Source of the DNA: Myxococcales bacterium SG8_38
Lineage (GTDB): Bacteria > Myxococcota_A > Polyangia > Polyangiales > Houyiibacteriaceae
Direction: 5' to 3'
Assembly: GCA_001303415.1 (NCBI GenBank)
Contig: LJTN01000053.1
Location: forward strand, 1-49,726
DNA length: 49,726 nucleotides
The position numbers and the translations under genes were made by a program. Each line of letters opens with the position of its first letter. Position 1 is the first letter of the stretch. Positions 38,168 to 47,820 of the stretch are shown piece by piece. The notes below the pieces were generated by a model. That model saw nothing but the letters and a program-made list of their open reading frames with translations, did not search any database and was not told the origin of the DNA.

Positions 38168-38410
38168 TCAGACGCGGGCCGACACGTAGTCGATTGCGTC
38201 CCCTAGCGTAACGACTTTGCCATAGTCTTCCTCGGGAATCTCGACCCCCAACGCCTTGTGGATCCCCTGTACCCAGCGGAGGATGTCCATCGAATCTAGG
38301 TCGAGCTCGTCCCTCAAGTCCGTGTCGTCTTCGAGCGCCTCCGTGTCGACCTCGGGGGCCACGTCGGACAGGCAGGTGAGCAGAGTCGATCGGATGTCTT
38401 CGCTAGTCAT
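38168..38410 (-). CDS. Acyl carrier protein
   Basis: An 80-residue four-helix carrier protein. The phosphopantetheine site is Ser40 in DELDLDSMDILRW. Length and acidity fit type II ACPs. The ATG overlaps the E2 stop as ATGA, so its translation is coupled to the E2 of the pyruvate dehydrogenase complex. No fab or PKS gene is nearby and this is not a canonical fabD-acpP-fabF setting, so it is a dedicated carrier, perhaps receiving an acyl group from the complex. Confidence 0.9.
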   Translation of the reverse strand: MTSEDIRSTLLTCLSDVAPEVDTEALEDDTDLRDELDLDSMDILRWVQGIHKALGVEIPEEDYGKVVTLGDAIDYVSARV

Positions 38411-39768
38411 AGCTTGTCTGGCTCCTGCAAGAGACTTTCGAGCGTGCTCAGAAAACGCGCGCCCTGGTGACCATTGCTCACGCGATGGTCCGCGCCCAGC
38501 GTCACGCGCATGACGGGCCGCACCACCACCCGGCCCTCGACCACCCAAGGTCGTTCGACCGTCGCGCCGCAGCCGACGATGGCCACCTGCGGCGGAAAGA
38601 TGATCGGCGTGACGCTCTCCACGCCACGCTCGCCGAGTGCCGTCAAGGTAATCGTAGCAGCGGTCATCTCCGAGCTCCGCAACGTTCCCGACCTCGCCCG
38701 GGCCACCAGATCGGTCATTCGGGCCATCAGCTCCGTGAGGCTTCCTTCGTCCGTATTGCGAAGCGCAGGCGCAACCAAGCCACCGCCCCGAAGCGACACG
38801 GCAAGGCCGACGTTGATCTCCTTGCTCGGCACTGCTTCCACACCTTGCCAGGTTGCGTTGAGCGATCGGTGCTTCCGAAGAGCACGAGCCACCGCGCGCA
38901 GCACGAGCACCCCAGACACCAATCGCTCCTCGATGCTTGCAGAGGCATTGAAATCACGAAGCCATGCGAGCGCCGCGCCCATGTCGATGGTTTGCTCCAC
39001 GTAGTAGTGAGGAATCTCGTCGTTGGCGCGCGTCATGGCCGCCGCGATGGCGCGCTGCATGCGGTCGGCAGCCGATACGGGCTCGGCGGGCCTCGACGCC
39101 TCGGCGCGCAGCACATCGTCGGCTCGAATGGCGCCTCCGGGACCGGTGCCGCGGATCCGCTCGATCTCGACACCTCGATCGGCCGCGATCCGCCGCGCAT
39201 AGGGAGAGATCCGAACACGATCCCGAGACACGGAGGGGGAAGGCCCAACCTCCGCAGCGTGCTGCACGTCCTCGATCGTGATCCGTCCGTGCTCGCCGCT
39301 CCCATGCAAGCCTTCGAGCGACACATCGAGCTCATGCGCCCGACGCCTCACCGCAGGCGATGCCATCGGCCCTTCCCGCAAGAGGCCGCCCCGGTGCATC
39401 GGCCTACGAGGCGTCACGCGCTCAGCCCGAGCCTCTGCCACTACCACTGCCTCTGCCGCTGACTCTGCCACTGCCCCTGCCTCTGCCACTGACTCTGCCA
39501 CTGGCGCTGCCCCTGCCTCCGCCCCTGCCCCTGGCTCACCGATCTGCGCCATCGGCGTCCCCACCGGCACCTTCTCTCCCTCGCGCACGAGCAGCTCCTG
39601 CACCACGCCGCTTTCGAAGACCTCCACCTCGATGATCCCCTTGTCGGTTTCCACCTCCGCGATGATGTCTCCGTGCGACACCGTGTCTCCCACCGCGACG
39701 CGCCACTTGGCGAGCGTGCCGGCCGTCATGTCCGCGCCGAGCGACGGCATGACGAACTCAGGCACCAC
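38407..39768 (-). CDS. Dihydrolipoamide acyltransferase (E2) with two subunit-binding domains
   Basis: A 453-residue E2 of a 2-oxoacid dehydrogenase complex. The lipoyl domain (about 3-78) has Lys43 in [12 protein letters not shown] low-complexity Ala/Glu/Val linker follows (80-116). Two peripheral subunit-binding domains come next: [19 protein letters not shown] (about 136-169) and [19 protein letters not shown] (about 187-221). The catalytic domain ends in [15 protein letters not shown]: the acid Asp of the usual HRxxDG is Asn432, while His428 is kept. The start is one of two adjacent GTG codons (39768, 39765) after AGAGGAG, overlapping the E1 beta stop. No E3 gene is in the window. Confidence 0.9.
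   Translation of the reverse strand: MVPEFVMPSLGADMTAGTLAKWRVAVGDTVSHGDIIAEVETDKGIIEVEVFESGVVQELLVREGEKVPVGTPMAQIGEPGAGAEAGAAPVAESVAEAGAVAESAAEAVVVAEARAERVTPRRPMHRGGLLREGPMASPAVRRRAHELDVSLEGLHGSGEHGRITIEDVQHAAEVGPSPSVSRDRVRISPYARRIAADRGVEIERIRGTGPGGAIRADDVLRAEASRPAEPVSAADRMQRAIAAAMTRANDEIPHYYVEQTIDMGAALAWLRDFNASASIEERLVSGVLVLRAVARALRKHRSLNATWQGVEAVPSKEINVGLAVSLRGGGLVAPALRNTDEGSLTELMARMTDLVARARSGTLRSSEMTAATITLTALGERGVESVTPIIFPPQVAIVGCGATVERPWVVEGRVVVRPVMRVTLGADHRVSNGHQGARFLSTLESLLQEPDKL
39431..39534. repeat. Low-complexity CTGCC(A/C)-type hexamer tract in the E2 linker
   Basis: Degenerate tandem hexamers such as CTCTGC, CACTGC and CCCTGC encode the Ala/Glu/Val linker between lipoyl and binding domains. 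Such DNA is prone to slippage and length change. Confidence 0.75.
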
Positions 39769-40732
39769 CCACGCTCCTCTTCGCGGCCGCGACGATGCGA
39801 TCCACTTGCGGGATGGCGGCGTCCTCGAGGTGCTTGGCGTACGGAATCGGCACTTCCAACGTGCACACCCGCTCGATCGGCGCATCGAGCTCGTAAAACG
39901 CCTCTTCGGCCAAAATCGCGCTGATCTCCGATGCGAGGCTGCCGGTCTTCCAGGCCTCGTCGATCACGACCGCACGGTGCGTGCGAGACACGCTCTGCAC
40001 GATCGTCTCGTGATCGAGCGGGCGAAGGCTTCTCAGATCGACGACCTCGGCGACGATGCCTTCCTTTTCGAGCTCATCGGCAGCCCCGAGCGCTTTGTGT
40101 AGCGAGCCGCCGTACGCGATGAGGCTCACGTCCTTTCCCTCGCGCCGAACGGCCGCCTTCCACGGCGAAGGCGGCGTCGATTCCGTGTCGAGCGGCCCCT
40201 CCATCCCATAGAGCATCTGGTGCTCGAAGATGAACACCGGGTCCGGATCTTCGATCCCAGCGAGCACCATGTCGTGGGCGTCCTGCACCGTCGCGGGAGC
40301 CAGCACCTTGATGCCGGGAATGTGCGCGTACCAGTTCTCGAGGCTGTGCGAATGCTGCGCAGCGATTTGCTTGCCGCCACCGGTGGCCATGCGCACCAAG
40401 AGCGGCACCTCGAACTGGCCGCCCGACATATGACGCATGAGCGAGGCGTTGTTCACGACCTGGTCGAGCGCGAGTAAGCTGAAGTTCACGGTCATCACCT
40501 CGACGATCGGCCGCATCCCGCCGATCGCAGCGCCAATGCCCGCACCAACGAACGTCGACTCGCAAAGGGGCGTGTCGCGAATCCGCTCCTCCCCGAACTC
40601 CTCGAGGAACCCTTTGCTGACCGCATAGGCGCCCCCATAACGGCCGACGTCCTCGCCCATCAGGAACACCCGCGGGTCTTCCCGGAGCAGCGTTTGAATC
40701 GCGGTTCGCACGGCTTCTCGATACGTAGTCAC
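39758..40732 (-). CDS. pdhB: 2-oxoacid (pyruvate) dehydrogenase E1 component, beta subunit
   Basis: A 324-residue transketolase-like beta subunit. [29 protein letters not shown] is the N-terminus. [16 protein letters not shown] and [17 protein letters not shown] are typical of PdhB/AcoB/Bkd[21 protein letters not shown] covers the heterotetramer interface. The C-terminal swivel domain has [22 protein letters not shown] 40732 overlaps the E1 alpha stop (GTGA). With E1 alpha it forms the ThDP-dependent decarboxylase. Pyruvate is the best guess given acs and ppsA in the operon; acetoin or branched-chain acids cannot be excluded. Confidence 0.92.
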   Translation of the reverse strand: MTTYREAVRTAIQTLLREDPRVFLMGEDVGRYGGAYAVSKGFLEEFGEERIRDTPLCESTFVGAGIGAAIGGMRPIVEVMTVNFSLLALDQVVNNASLMRHMSGGQFEVPLLVRMATGGGKQIAAQHSHSLENWYAHIPGIKVLAPATVQDAHDMVLAGIEDPDPVFIFEHQMLYGMEGPLDTESTPPSPWKAAVRREGKDVSLIAYGGSLHKALGAADELEKEGIVAEVVDLRSLRPLDHETIVQSVSRTHRAVVIDEAWKTGSLASEISAILAEEAFYELDAPIERVCTLEVPIPYAKHLEDAAIPQVDRIVAAAKRSVGGA

Positions 40733-41706
40733 GGCAAGTTCCTCGCGTAGGTGTGACGGGCGATGTCTTCGATCGGCTCCCACTCGCCTTGCTCGGCGAA
40801 CTCGACGGCGTCCGCGATTTCCTGTGCCGCGTCCGCTTCGATCGCGTCGACGTCGTCTTGCGTGATCAGCCCCTCGCTCATGGCCCGCGCTTGGAACGTA
40901 GCGATCGGATCTTCCTTCTTGTGCTCCTCGACCTCCTCCTTGTCCCGGTAGAGCTCGGCGTCATACATCGAATGCGCGCGAAAGCGGTAAGTCCTCAGCT
41001 CCAAGAAACGCGGCGCGCCCGTTTCGCGAACCGTCTCGGCCGCGTTGTGCACCGCGCGTTCTACCGCCACCACGTCCATCCCATTGACCGAATCGGACGG
41101 AATGCCATACGCAGGTGGATTGTTGGCGATGTCGCGGTCCGAGACGTGCCGCTCGAAGGCTGTCCCCATCGCGTACTGGTTGTTCTCGCACAAGAACAAG
41201 ACGGGGAGCTTCCATAGCGCCGTCAAGTTGAGCGTCTCGTGGAACTCTCCCTCGTCCGTGGCCCCATCGCCGAAGAAGCAGGCGGTGACTAGCGCCTCGC
41301 CTTTCATCTTGTCGGCAAGCGCGAGCCCCGCCGCGATGGGAAAGCCGCCGCCTACGATCGCATGGCCGCCGTAGAATCGCCGCTCGGCGCAGAACAAGTG
41401 CATCGAGCCGCCGCGTCCGCCGGAGCAACCGTTCGCCTTGCCGTACATCTCCGCCATGATCTCACCGGCGGAAACCCCACGGATCAGCGCGTGGCCGTGC
41501 TCCCGGTAGGTCGCCACGATGTTGTCGTCCATGCGGAGCGCGCGCATGGCGCCGACGCCTACCGCTTCTTCGCCGATGTAGAGATGCAAGAAGCCGCGGA
41601 TCTTCTGCTTCGAGTACAGCTCCGCGCTCTTCTCCTCGAGCCTGCGTATGCGGATCATGTCCCGCAGCAGCTCGAGCGCATGGTCGCGTGAAATGTCGAG
41701 CGTCAA
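40729..41706 (-). CDS. pdhA: 2-oxoacid (pyruvate) dehydrogenase E1 component, alpha subunit
   Basis: A 325-residue alpha subunit. [17 protein letters not shown] and [17 protein letters not shown] are PdhA-like. [10 protein letters not shown] precedes the ThDP motif [31 protein letters not shown] (GDG...NN). [21 protein letters not shown] holds the phosphorylation-loop region of eukaryotic homologues. The frame is open far upstream inside acs. I chose TTG 41706 because it overlaps the acs stop (TTGA) and AAGGAG lies 8 bases before it. A TTG start may lower its translation relative to E1 beta. Confidence 0.9.
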   Translation of the reverse strand: MTLDISRDHALELLRDMIRIRRLEEKSAELYSKQKIRGFLHLYIGEEAVGVGAMRALRMDDNIVATYREHGHALIRGVSAGEIMAEMYGKANGCSGGRGGSMHLFCAERRFYGGHAIVGGGFPIAAGLALADKMKGEALVTACFFGDGATDEGEFHETLNLTALWKLPVLFLCENNQYAMGTAFERHVSDRDIANNPPAYGIPSDSVNGMDVVAVERAVHNAAETVRETGAPRFLELRTYRFRAHSMYDAELYRDKEEVEEHKKEDPIATFQARAMSEGLITQDDVDAIEADAAQEIADAVEFAEQGEWEPIEDIARHTYARNLP

Positions 41707-43460
41707 TGCTCTGCTCCTTCCAATGTCGAGGTATCGCCTTCCGGCAGCCCGAGCTCTCGCGCCTTGAGCAGCCGGCGCATGATCTTGCCGCTGCGCGTCT
41801 TCGGGAGCGACTCGACCCAATCGATCTCGCGCGGTGCCGCGGTGCCGAGATTCTTGCGGCCGAACCCCAGCAGCTCTTTTTGCAGCTCCTCGCTCCACTC
41901 GTGACCGGGATGCAGGCTGACGAACGCCTTGATGATGGTGCCTGCCACGGGGTCGGGCTTTCCGATCACCCCAGCCTCTGCCACCGCGGGGTGCTTCATC
42001 ATCACGCTCTCGACCTCGAAAGGTCCGATGAGGTGCCCCGCCGACTTGATGACGTCGTCTGCACGCCCGACGAACCAGTAGTAACCTTCCTCGTCTCGCC
42101 TCGCGAGATCGCCCGACAGATACCACCCGTCGCGGAAGCACGCGTTGTAGCGCTTCTCGTTGTTCCAGTAGCCACGGAACATCGACGGCCATCCGGGCCG
42201 CAGGGCGAGCTCCCCGTCCTTGCTGGGGTCGTCCACCTCGTGAAGACGACCGTCCTGCCCTTCGCGCACGATACCCGCGGTGACCCCCGGAACCGGCTTT
42301 CCCATCGAGCCCGGTTTCACGTCCATCGACGCGTAGTTTGCAATCATGATTCCGCCGGTTTCGGTCTGCCACCAGTTGTCATGGAACGGCTTGCCGAACG
42401 TCTCTTGACCCCAGACGACCGCCTGCGGATTGAGCGGCTCTCCGACGCTCGCCATGAACCGAAGCGCGGAGAGGTCCTTGCTTTGAGGAAGCTCGGACCC
42501 GGCCTTCATCAGCATCCGAATGGCAGTGGGCGCCGTGTACCAAATTTCGACCCTTTCTTCCTCGAGGATCTGATACCAGCGCTTCGGGTCGAACTCCGCT
42601 TCGTCGATCACCATGGTGACCCGGTTGGTGAGGGGCGCGCTGATCCCATACGAGGTGCCTGTCACCCACCCCGGATCGGCCGTACACCAATAGATGTCGC
42701 CCGGGTGAAGGTCGAGCGCCAGCTTTCCCGTCACGTAGTGGGTGAGCACGGCCTGATGCACGTGATACGCACCCTTGGGCGTGCCCGTCGTTCCGCTGGT
42801 GAAGTGCAAGAGCGCCGGGGTCTCGGGCTCGGTGTCGGCGATCTCGTACGCAGCCGAGGCCTCCGCCATCGCGCTCGCATAGCCCAACGTACCATCTGGC
42901 AAGGAGGGCTTCTTCGATTCCGCGACGACGATGATGTGCTCGAGAGAGGGAATGCGCTCGCGAATGTCCGCCATGCGCCGCTTGTAGAGCCGCTCGGTCG
43001 TGAAGAGCACGCGCGCCTCGCCGAGATTGAGCCGCTGCGCAATCGGCTCGGGGCCGAACGCCGAAAAAAGCGGACAAAACACGGCCCGGTGCTTGAGCGT
43101 GCCGAGCGCGCACGTGTAGAGCTCGGGAATCCTCCCGGCAAGCGAGTACACCCGGTCCCCGGGCTCGATACCGAGCGCAGCCAGCACGTTGGCAAACCGA
43201 TTGCTCTGCGCGTCGAGCTCGGCGTAGGTAATCTCGACGCGTTCGCCCTTTTTGCCGCGCCAGATGATCGCCCCCTGGGCACCGTGGCCGGCGGCGACGT
43301 GACGTCCGAGCGCTTCGTGAGCGAGGTTCAGACCACGGCCGCCCGGCAAGCCATCGAGCTCCTTTTCGGCTTCTTTCCACGAAAAGGACCCCCGGGCTTG
43401 CTCGTAGTCGACGAGGTTCGGGGCGGCCTTTCCCATTGGCTGTCTCTTCTCGATGCGCAT
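41703..43460 (-). CDS. acs: Acetyl-CoA synthetase (AMP-forming)
   Basis: A 585-residue ANL-superfamily ligase that makes acetyl-CoA from acetate, ATP and Co[16 protein letters not shown] is the P-loop-like motif, [12 protein letters not shown] the acetate-pocket motif with the Trp typical of acetate enzymes, [26 protein letters not shown] the hinge, and [15 protein letters not shown] holds the catalytic Lys that protein acetylases target. Length is that of the short AcsA type (about 570). The ATG lies one base after the ppsA stop. E1 alpha overlaps its end. No acetyltransferase regulator is nearby. Confidence 0.92.
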   Translation of the reverse strand: MRIEKRQPMGKAAPNLVDYEQARGSFSWKEAEKELDGLPGGRGLNLAHEALGRHVAAGHGAQGAIIWRGKKGERVEITYAELDAQSNRFANVLAALGIEPGDRVYSLAGRIPELYTCALGTLKHRAVFCPLFSAFGPEPIAQRLNLGEARVLFTTERLYKRRMADIRERIPSLEHIIVVAESKKPSLPDGTLGYASAMAEASAAYEIADTEPETPALLHFTSGTTGTPKGAYHVHQAVLTHYVTGKLALDLHPGDIYWCTADPGWVTGTSYGISAPLTNRVTMVIDEAEFDPKRWYQILEEERVEIWYTAPTAIRMLMKAGSELPQSKDLSALRFMASVGEPLNPQAVVWGQETFGKPFHDNWWQTETGGIMIANYASMDVKPGSMGKPVPGVTAGIVREGQDGRLHEVDDPSKDGELALRPGWPSMFRGYWNNEKRYNACFRDGWYLSGDLARRDEEGYYWFVGRADDVIKSAGHLIGPFEVESVMMKHPAVAEAGVIGKPDPVAGTIIKAFVSLHPGHEWSEELQKELLGFGRKNLGTAAPREIDWVESLPKTRSGKIMRRLLKARELGLPEGDTSTLEGAEH

Positions 43461-43461
43461 G

Positions 43462-45753
43462 TCAGTGTGTCTCTCCGTGGCGCACGGCGTCGATGAGCAT
43501 TCGCCTCTCCGCCGATGCGATCACTTGGCGCGTGCGGCCTACCGCATCGGGATTGACCGAAATCGAGGTGATACCGAACCGAACGAGCTTCTCGGCAAAC
43601 TCGGGCCGGTTCGATGGCGCCTGTCCGCATAGTGAGGACGTGAGCCCGCATTCCTCGGCGCTCCGGACGATGCGCTCGATGGCCCAGAGCACCGCGGCAT
43701 CCGACTCGTCGAACAGCTCGGCGCAAATCGACGAATCACGGTCGACGCCGAGCATGAGCTGGGTGAGATCGTTCGACCCGATTGACACGCCGTGAATGCC
43801 GAGCTTCGCATAGTCCGGAATCCGGTACACCACCGACGGCACCTCGGCCATCACCCACCGAAGCAATCCCTGGTCGTGGCCGAGCCGGTGCTTGTCGATG
43901 CGCTCGAGACAGTCTTCGAGCTCCCACTTGGTGCGCACGAAGGGAATCATCACGTGGACGTTCGGAGAAGCTTCGCGCACGCGGGCGAGGATCTCGAGCT
44001 CGAGGTCGAAGAGCGCCGGGTCTTTGACGTACCGAAAGCAGCCTCGGTACCCGATCATGGGATTCTCCTCGTGCGGCTCGTGCTCCGCCCCGCCTCGCAG
44101 CCCGCGAAACTCGTTGGTCCGAAAATCGTACGTGCGATAGACCACCGGCCGCGGAAAGAAAGGCCGCGCGATTCGCAAGATCGAGTCGGTCATCTTGCCG
44201 ACGAACTCTTCGCCTCCGCCTTCGGCGAGCAGCGCCTTGGGGTGCGCGCCGTTGAGCGCATCGGTAATCATGAACTCCGCGCGAAGCAGGCCGACGCCAT
44301 CCACCGGCAATGCCGCCGCGGCTTCGGCTGCATCTGCAATGGCGAGGTTGACGTAGAGCCGGGTGGCCAATGGCTCGAGAGACGTTTCGGCCGCCGCCGA
44401 GGCCGGCGCCGCCGCTTGACGGGTTTCTGCCTTCGCGCCCGGCCCGGCGACATCTCCCGAGACGATCTCTCCGCGCGAGCCGTCGACGGTGACGAGCTGC
44501 GAGCTCTTGAGCAAGCGGGTCGCATTTCGGGTGCCAACCACGCAGGGAATTCGAAGCTCACGGCTCACGATGGCTGCATGACAGGTCATGCCGCCTTCGT
44601 CGGTGACGAGCGCTACCGCATGCCGCATCACCGGCACCCAATCGGGGCTGGTCATCTCGGCCACGAGGATTTCGTCCTTGCCGATCTTGGCGTCGGCTTG
44701 AAGCTCCCGCATCACCCGGACCTTGCCCGCCACCCGTCCAGGAGAGGCCCCGAGGCCGGTCAATAGCGTGGTGCCTGCTTCCGCTTCGAGCGTGGTAATC
44801 GGACGCGACTGCACGATGTACATCGTGCCGTCGGCGAGCGCCCACTCGACGTCCTGGGGGCTTCCATAGTGGCTTTCGATTCGAAGGCCGAGCGAGGCGA
44901 CCTCGAGCACCTGCGCGTCGTCGAGCACACGCGCCTCGCGGTCCGCTCTCGGCACCTCGACGCGCGCTTCGGTGCCATCTTCTCGTCGGACGACTTTGTG
45001 CGCTTTCGAGCCGATGCGCGCGCTGATCAGCTGCACGTCGCCGCGGGACGGATCGGACGGTCTCGCCACGAAATACGTGTCGGGCTCCACTTGTCCTCCG
45101 ACGACGACCTCCCCGAGCCCGTAAGCGCCCTCGATGAGCATCCGGGTGCGGTCCTGCGACATCGGATCGACGGTGAACATCACGCCGGATGCCTCCGAGT
45201 CGACCATGCGCTGCACGACGACCGCGATGGTGGGCTCGTCGGTCAACCCCAAGCTATTCCGGTACGCGACCACACGAGACCCCCATAGCGAGGCCCAGCA
45301 ATCCAAGATTCGATCGATCAGCGTCTCTTCGACCACGTTGGTGAACGTTTCGTTCATGCCGGCAAACGATGCCTCGGCCGTATCCTCTGCCGTCGCCGAC
45401 GAACGCACCGCGACTCGCGCACCTTCACCCAAACCACGAAACGCCTCCATCACGTCCGCGCGCACGTCGTCTGGCATGCCTGCTTGACGTACCGCGGTGC
45501 GGAGCTCGTCCGACGCGAGCTTGAGCGCACTCGAATCGTCTAGATCCGTATGGGTCACGATATCGAGCAACCGCTGGCGGCACCCTGCAACGTCGAGCGC
45601 GTGTAGATACGCTTGCCCCGTGATGACGAAACCGGGAGGCACGGGGAGCCCGGCCGCCGTCATCTCGCCTAGATTGGCCCCTTTTCCGCCCGCGATTGGT
45701 GTATCTGCGCGGCGCAACGTTTCGAAGTCTCGTATGAACCGATCATCCGCCAT
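43462..45753 (-). CDS. ppsA: Phosphoenolpyruvate synthase (pyruvate, water dikinase) family
   Basis: A 763-residue enzyme that makes PEP from pyruvate and ATP. The ATP-grasp domain begins [22 protein letters not shown], with [23 protein letters not shown] and GVMFTVDP. The swivelling domain carries the phospho-His in [23 protein letters not shown]. The C-terminal PEP-binding barrel has [25 protein letters not shown] and the acid-base Cys in SSLCGQAPS. All catalytic parts are present. First gene of the operon; TAGGCT lies 6 bases before the ATG. It may serve gluconeogenesis from acetate or pyruvate. Confidence 0.92.
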   Translation of the reverse strand: MADDRFIRDFETLRRADTPIAGGKGANLGEMTAAGLPVPPGFVITGQAYLHALDVAGCRQRLLDIVTHTDLDDSSALKLASDELRTAVRQAGMPDDVRADVMEAFRGLGEGARVAVRSSATAEDTAEASFAGMNETFTNVVEETLIDRILDCWASLWGSRVVAYRNSLGLTDEPTIAVVVQRMVDSEASGVMFTVDPMSQDRTRMLIEGAYGLGEVVVGGQVEPDTYFVARPSDPSRGDVQLISARIGSKAHKVVRREDGTEARVEVPRADREARVLDDAQVLEVASLGLRIESHYGSPQDVEWALADGTMYIVQSRPITTLEAEAGTTLLTGLGASPGRVAGKVRVMRELQADAKIGKDEILVAEMTSPDWVPVMRHAVALVTDEGGMTCHAAIVSRELRIPCVVGTRNATRLLKSSQLVTVDGSRGEIVSGDVAGPGAKAETRQAAAPASAAAETSLEPLATRLYVNLAIADAAEAAAALPVDGVGLLRAEFMITDALNGAHPKALLAEGGGEEFVGKMTDSILRIARPFFPRPVVYRTYDFRTNEFRGLRGGAEHEPHEENPMIGYRGCFRYVKDPALFDLELEILARVREASPNVHVMIPFVRTKWELEDCLERIDKHRLGHDQGLLRWVMAEVPSVVYRIPDYAKLGIHGVSIGSNDLTQLMLGVDRDSSICAELFDESDAAVLWAIERIVRSAEECGLTSSLCGQAPSNRPEFAEKLVRFGITSISVNPDAVGRTRQVIASAERRMLIDAVRHGETH

Positions 45754-45759
45754 GGCCTG

Positions 45760-45765
45760 AGCCTA
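45760..45765 (-). promoter_or_regulatory. Possible -10 of the ppsA operon, leaderless spacing
   Basis: TAGGCT on the minus strand, 6 bases from ATG 45753. Weak match (3 of 6) and no clear -35. The 220-base gap also holds TGGCGCGCGCCA (45831-45842), a 12-bp palindrome. Confidence 0.25.
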
Positions 45766-45920
45766 CATGCATCGGGCGCGCCAAGTCTTGGCCTGCCGAA
45801 ACCGTCCCGGAATGCTTGGAAAGGGACCGCTGGCGCGCGCCAAACGTGCGCATTGGCGCCTGTCCGGCGAAGAATGTGCGCCTCTTCCGGCAGATTCCTG
45901 GCGAGTTTCGGCACTTCCCT

Positions 45921-45937
45921 TTGGCACGCCGCCTGCA
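45921..45937 (+). promoter_or_regulatory. Sigma-54 (RpoN) promoter
   Basis: TTGGCACG-CCGC-CTGCA: the -24 GG (45923-45924) and -12 GC (45935-45936) are exactly 10 bases apart, and TGGCACG is the full consensus element. Predicted start near 45948, 26 bases before ATG 45974. Confidence 0.7.
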
Positions 45938-45973
45938 GTGCTGGTATCACCTCAGTCCCTCGAGGAGGAAACC

Positions 45974-46240
45974 ATGAGCGCGGAAGAAGCACACAAGACC
46001 CTGAAGCAAGAGCTGGAGGAGACCCGCAAAGACCTTCGGCGGACCGCTGACGAGATTCGGGTGAAGCTGCATCTCGCCGGGATGGATGCCAAAGACGCGT
46101 GGGATGATCTTCAGCCGCGTCTTGCTGAGTTCGAGCGCCGCTTCGACGCGAAGGCCGACGAAGTGAGCGAGGAGCTGAAGGCACTAGGCGGCGACATCAA
46201 GAAGCGGCTGCAGAAGATCAAGGCCAAGCTCTCCGAATAG
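45974..46240 (+). CDS. Small coiled-coil protein under a sigma-54 promoter
   Basis: An 88-residue, highly charged, entirely helical protein with heptads throughout (LKQELEETRKDLRRTADEIR; LAEFERRFDAKADEVSEELK). No membrane segment, Cys or signal peptide. It resembles small stress- or apolipoprotein-like helical proteins but belongs to no family I can name. GAGGAGG lies about 6 bases before the ATG. The sigma-54 promoter implies expression under a specific signal with an NtrC-type activator. The convergent neighbour is a universal stress protein, consistent with a stress role. Confidence 0.75.
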   Translation: MSAEEAHKTLKQELEETRKDLRRTADEIRVKLHLAGMDAKDAWDDLQPRLAEFERRFDAKADEVSEELKALGGDIKKRLQKIKAKLSE

Positions 46241-46267
46241 CGGGTGCACGGAAAGGCGGGCAGACCG

Positions 46268-46726
46268 TCAGGTCGGCGACCCGACGGGCTGGTCCCGCAC
46301 CACGTATACGCTGCAAGGGGCATGGCGCACCGTGGATTCGGCGACGCTTCCAAGCAGGCGCCGAACCATTCCGGTGCGCCCATGCGACCCGACCACGATG
46401 AGGCTCGCCTTGGTCTCTTTGGCGATGCGGCAGATCTCCATCGAGGGATGCGAGCTGGGGACTGCGTCGTACTGCACGTCGGTGTCGGGGAGATGGCTGA
46501 AGTACCGGTTGCGGGCATCGCGAAGGTGGTGCATCGATTCTTCGTCCCAGGCCTGGCGGTCGACGTCCGTCGGCGCCAGCGCGGCCGGCCCCCGGACTCG
46601 CTTGGGGTCGAACACGTGGATCAAGAAGACCCGCGTCTCGTCGCGCTTGGTGATGTCAGAGGCGCGCTGGAGGGCGATGTCGGAGCAGGGAGAAAAGTCG
46701 GTACAAACGACGATCAGCGGCTTCAT
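46268..46726 (-). CDS. Universal stress protein, UspA family
   Basis: A 152-residue single-domain USP. IVVCTDFSPCSDIALQRA is the N-terminal strand-helix. The ATP-binding signature is VVGSHGRTGMVRRLLGSVAESTVRHAPCSVYVV (G-2x-G-9x-G-S/T type), so it is predicted to bind ATP. It lies between the sigma-54-driven coiled-coil gene (28 bases away, convergent) and an MDR oxidoreductase on the same strand (22 bases upstream), and may share the latter's transcript. Confidence 0.9.
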   Translation of the reverse strand: MKPLIVVCTDFSPCSDIALQRASDITKRDETRVFLIHVFDPKRVRGPAALAPTDVDRQAWDEESMHHLRDARNRYFSHLPDTDVQYDAVPSSHPSMEICRIAKETKASLIVVGSHGRTGMVRRLLGSVAESTVRHAPCSVYVVRDQPVGSPT

Positions 46727-46748
46727 GCAACGAGATTGTGCCCGAGAC

Positions 46749-47804
46749 TCAGGTCATGTCGAGCAGGATCTTGCCAGTACGGCCTGGGCGGCGGGCGTGC
46801 TCGAGCGCCTGATGAAGGTCCTCGATCCGGTAGGCTTTTTCGACTGCGGTCCCGAGGATGCCGCTCTGAATGAGCTTTGCGGTCCTACGAATCAGCCCGA
46901 GCCGCTGAAGCAACGACCGTTGGTTGAGGTACGCCGACAGGTAGAATCCCTCGATGCGCGTCATCGGCATCATGATGTCGCGCGGAGGGAGCGAGATCGG
47001 CTCCCCGCTCAGCGTGCCGTAGCAGACCATGCGTCCGCCCGGCGTCAAGGTGCGCAGCGCCTCGGAGCCCGTCTTTCCGGCAACGCAGTCGAGCACGAAG
47101 TCGACGCCGCTCGGCGTGATGCGATGGACCGCTTCGAGCAGGTCTTCGTCTTGCAATGCGATGACGTGCTCGCTGCCTCCCTGCCGAAGGCGCTCGGCGC
47201 CCGCATGGCTTCGCACCACGTCGATCACCCGGAAGCCGTCTTGCCGGCCGAGGTTCCGAACCATCTGTCCGAGCGCGGAGCCGGCGGCGGTCTGCAAGAG
47301 CACCGCGCCGCGGGGCACCTCGAGCAAGTGCCGCACCAACACGAGCGCCGTCAGAGGATTCACGAAAAACGAGCATGCCTCGGCATCGCTCATGCCGCGT
47401 GGGACGGGAAAAGCCCGCCGCGCGTCGATCAGCGTCTGCTCCTGCCAGGTGCCATGGGGAGGCCCGCTCACCACGGCGACGCGTTTGCCGACCAAACGCT
47501 TGGCGAGGAAGCCCCCGCCCGCTTCCTCGACCACGCCCACGCCCTCGACGCCGAGCGCGTAGGGCGGTGTGGGAAAGCCGTCTTGGCCCGGTCCTGGAGT
47601 CGGCCGGCTAGCGCCGAGATTCCAAATCATGCGCGCAAAGGCGCGCTCGTACGTCCCATCGATGTAGTTGAAGTCCGACGGGTTGACCGGCGCCATCCGC
47701 ATCCGAACGCGCACTTGGCCGGGACCGGGCGCCGGCACGGGGACATCACGCAGCTCCACCGAGCTCGCGTCATCCGAAAACAAATCGATGTAGGCCGCTT
47801 TCAT
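46749..47804 (-). CDS. MDR-family NAD(P)H-dependent oxidoreductase, enoyl reductase/quinone reductase-like
   Basis: A 351-residue zinc-free medium-chain dehydrogenase. The N-terminal GroES-like domain has VELRDVPVPAPGPGQVRVRM, VNPSDFNYIDG and ALGVEGVGVVEEAG. The Rossmann domain has VLLQTAAGSALGQMVRNLGR (the AASSxxG-type NADPH loop of the MECR/quinone reductase branch). No zinc ligands are seen. The best guess is a trans-2-enoyl-CoA/ACP reductase or quinone reductase. It starts 16 bases after the SDR gene stop on the same strand, so the two oxidoreductases form an operon. Confidence 0.85.
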   Translation of the reverse strand: MKAAYIDLFSDDASSVELRDVPVPAPGPGQVRVRMRMAPVNPSDFNYIDGTYERAFARMIWNLGASRPTPGPGQDGFPTPPYALGVEGVGVVEEAGGGFLAKRLVGKRVAVVSGPPHGTWQEQTLIDARRAFPVPRGMSDAEACSFFVNPLTALVLVRHLLEVPRGAVLLQTAAGSALGQMVRNLGRQDGFRVIDVVRSHAGAERLRQGGSEHVIALQDEDLLEAVHRITPSGVDFVLDCVAGKTGSEALRTLTPGGRMVCYGTLSGEPISLPPRDIMMPMTRIEGFYLSAYLNQRSLLQRLGLIRRTAKLIQSGILGTAVEKAYRIEDLHQALEHARRPGRTGKILLDMT

Positions 47805-47820
47805 CGGTGCTCCGTGGCAA

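Noticed and set aside
41688..43496. 602-codon plus-strand open frame antisense to acs
   Set aside because: Shadow of the acetyl-CoA synthetase gene.
45831..45842. TGGCGCGCGCCA palindrome between ppsA and the coiled-coil gene
   Set aside because: Simple GC palindromes of this size are expected by chance here; no second copy seen.
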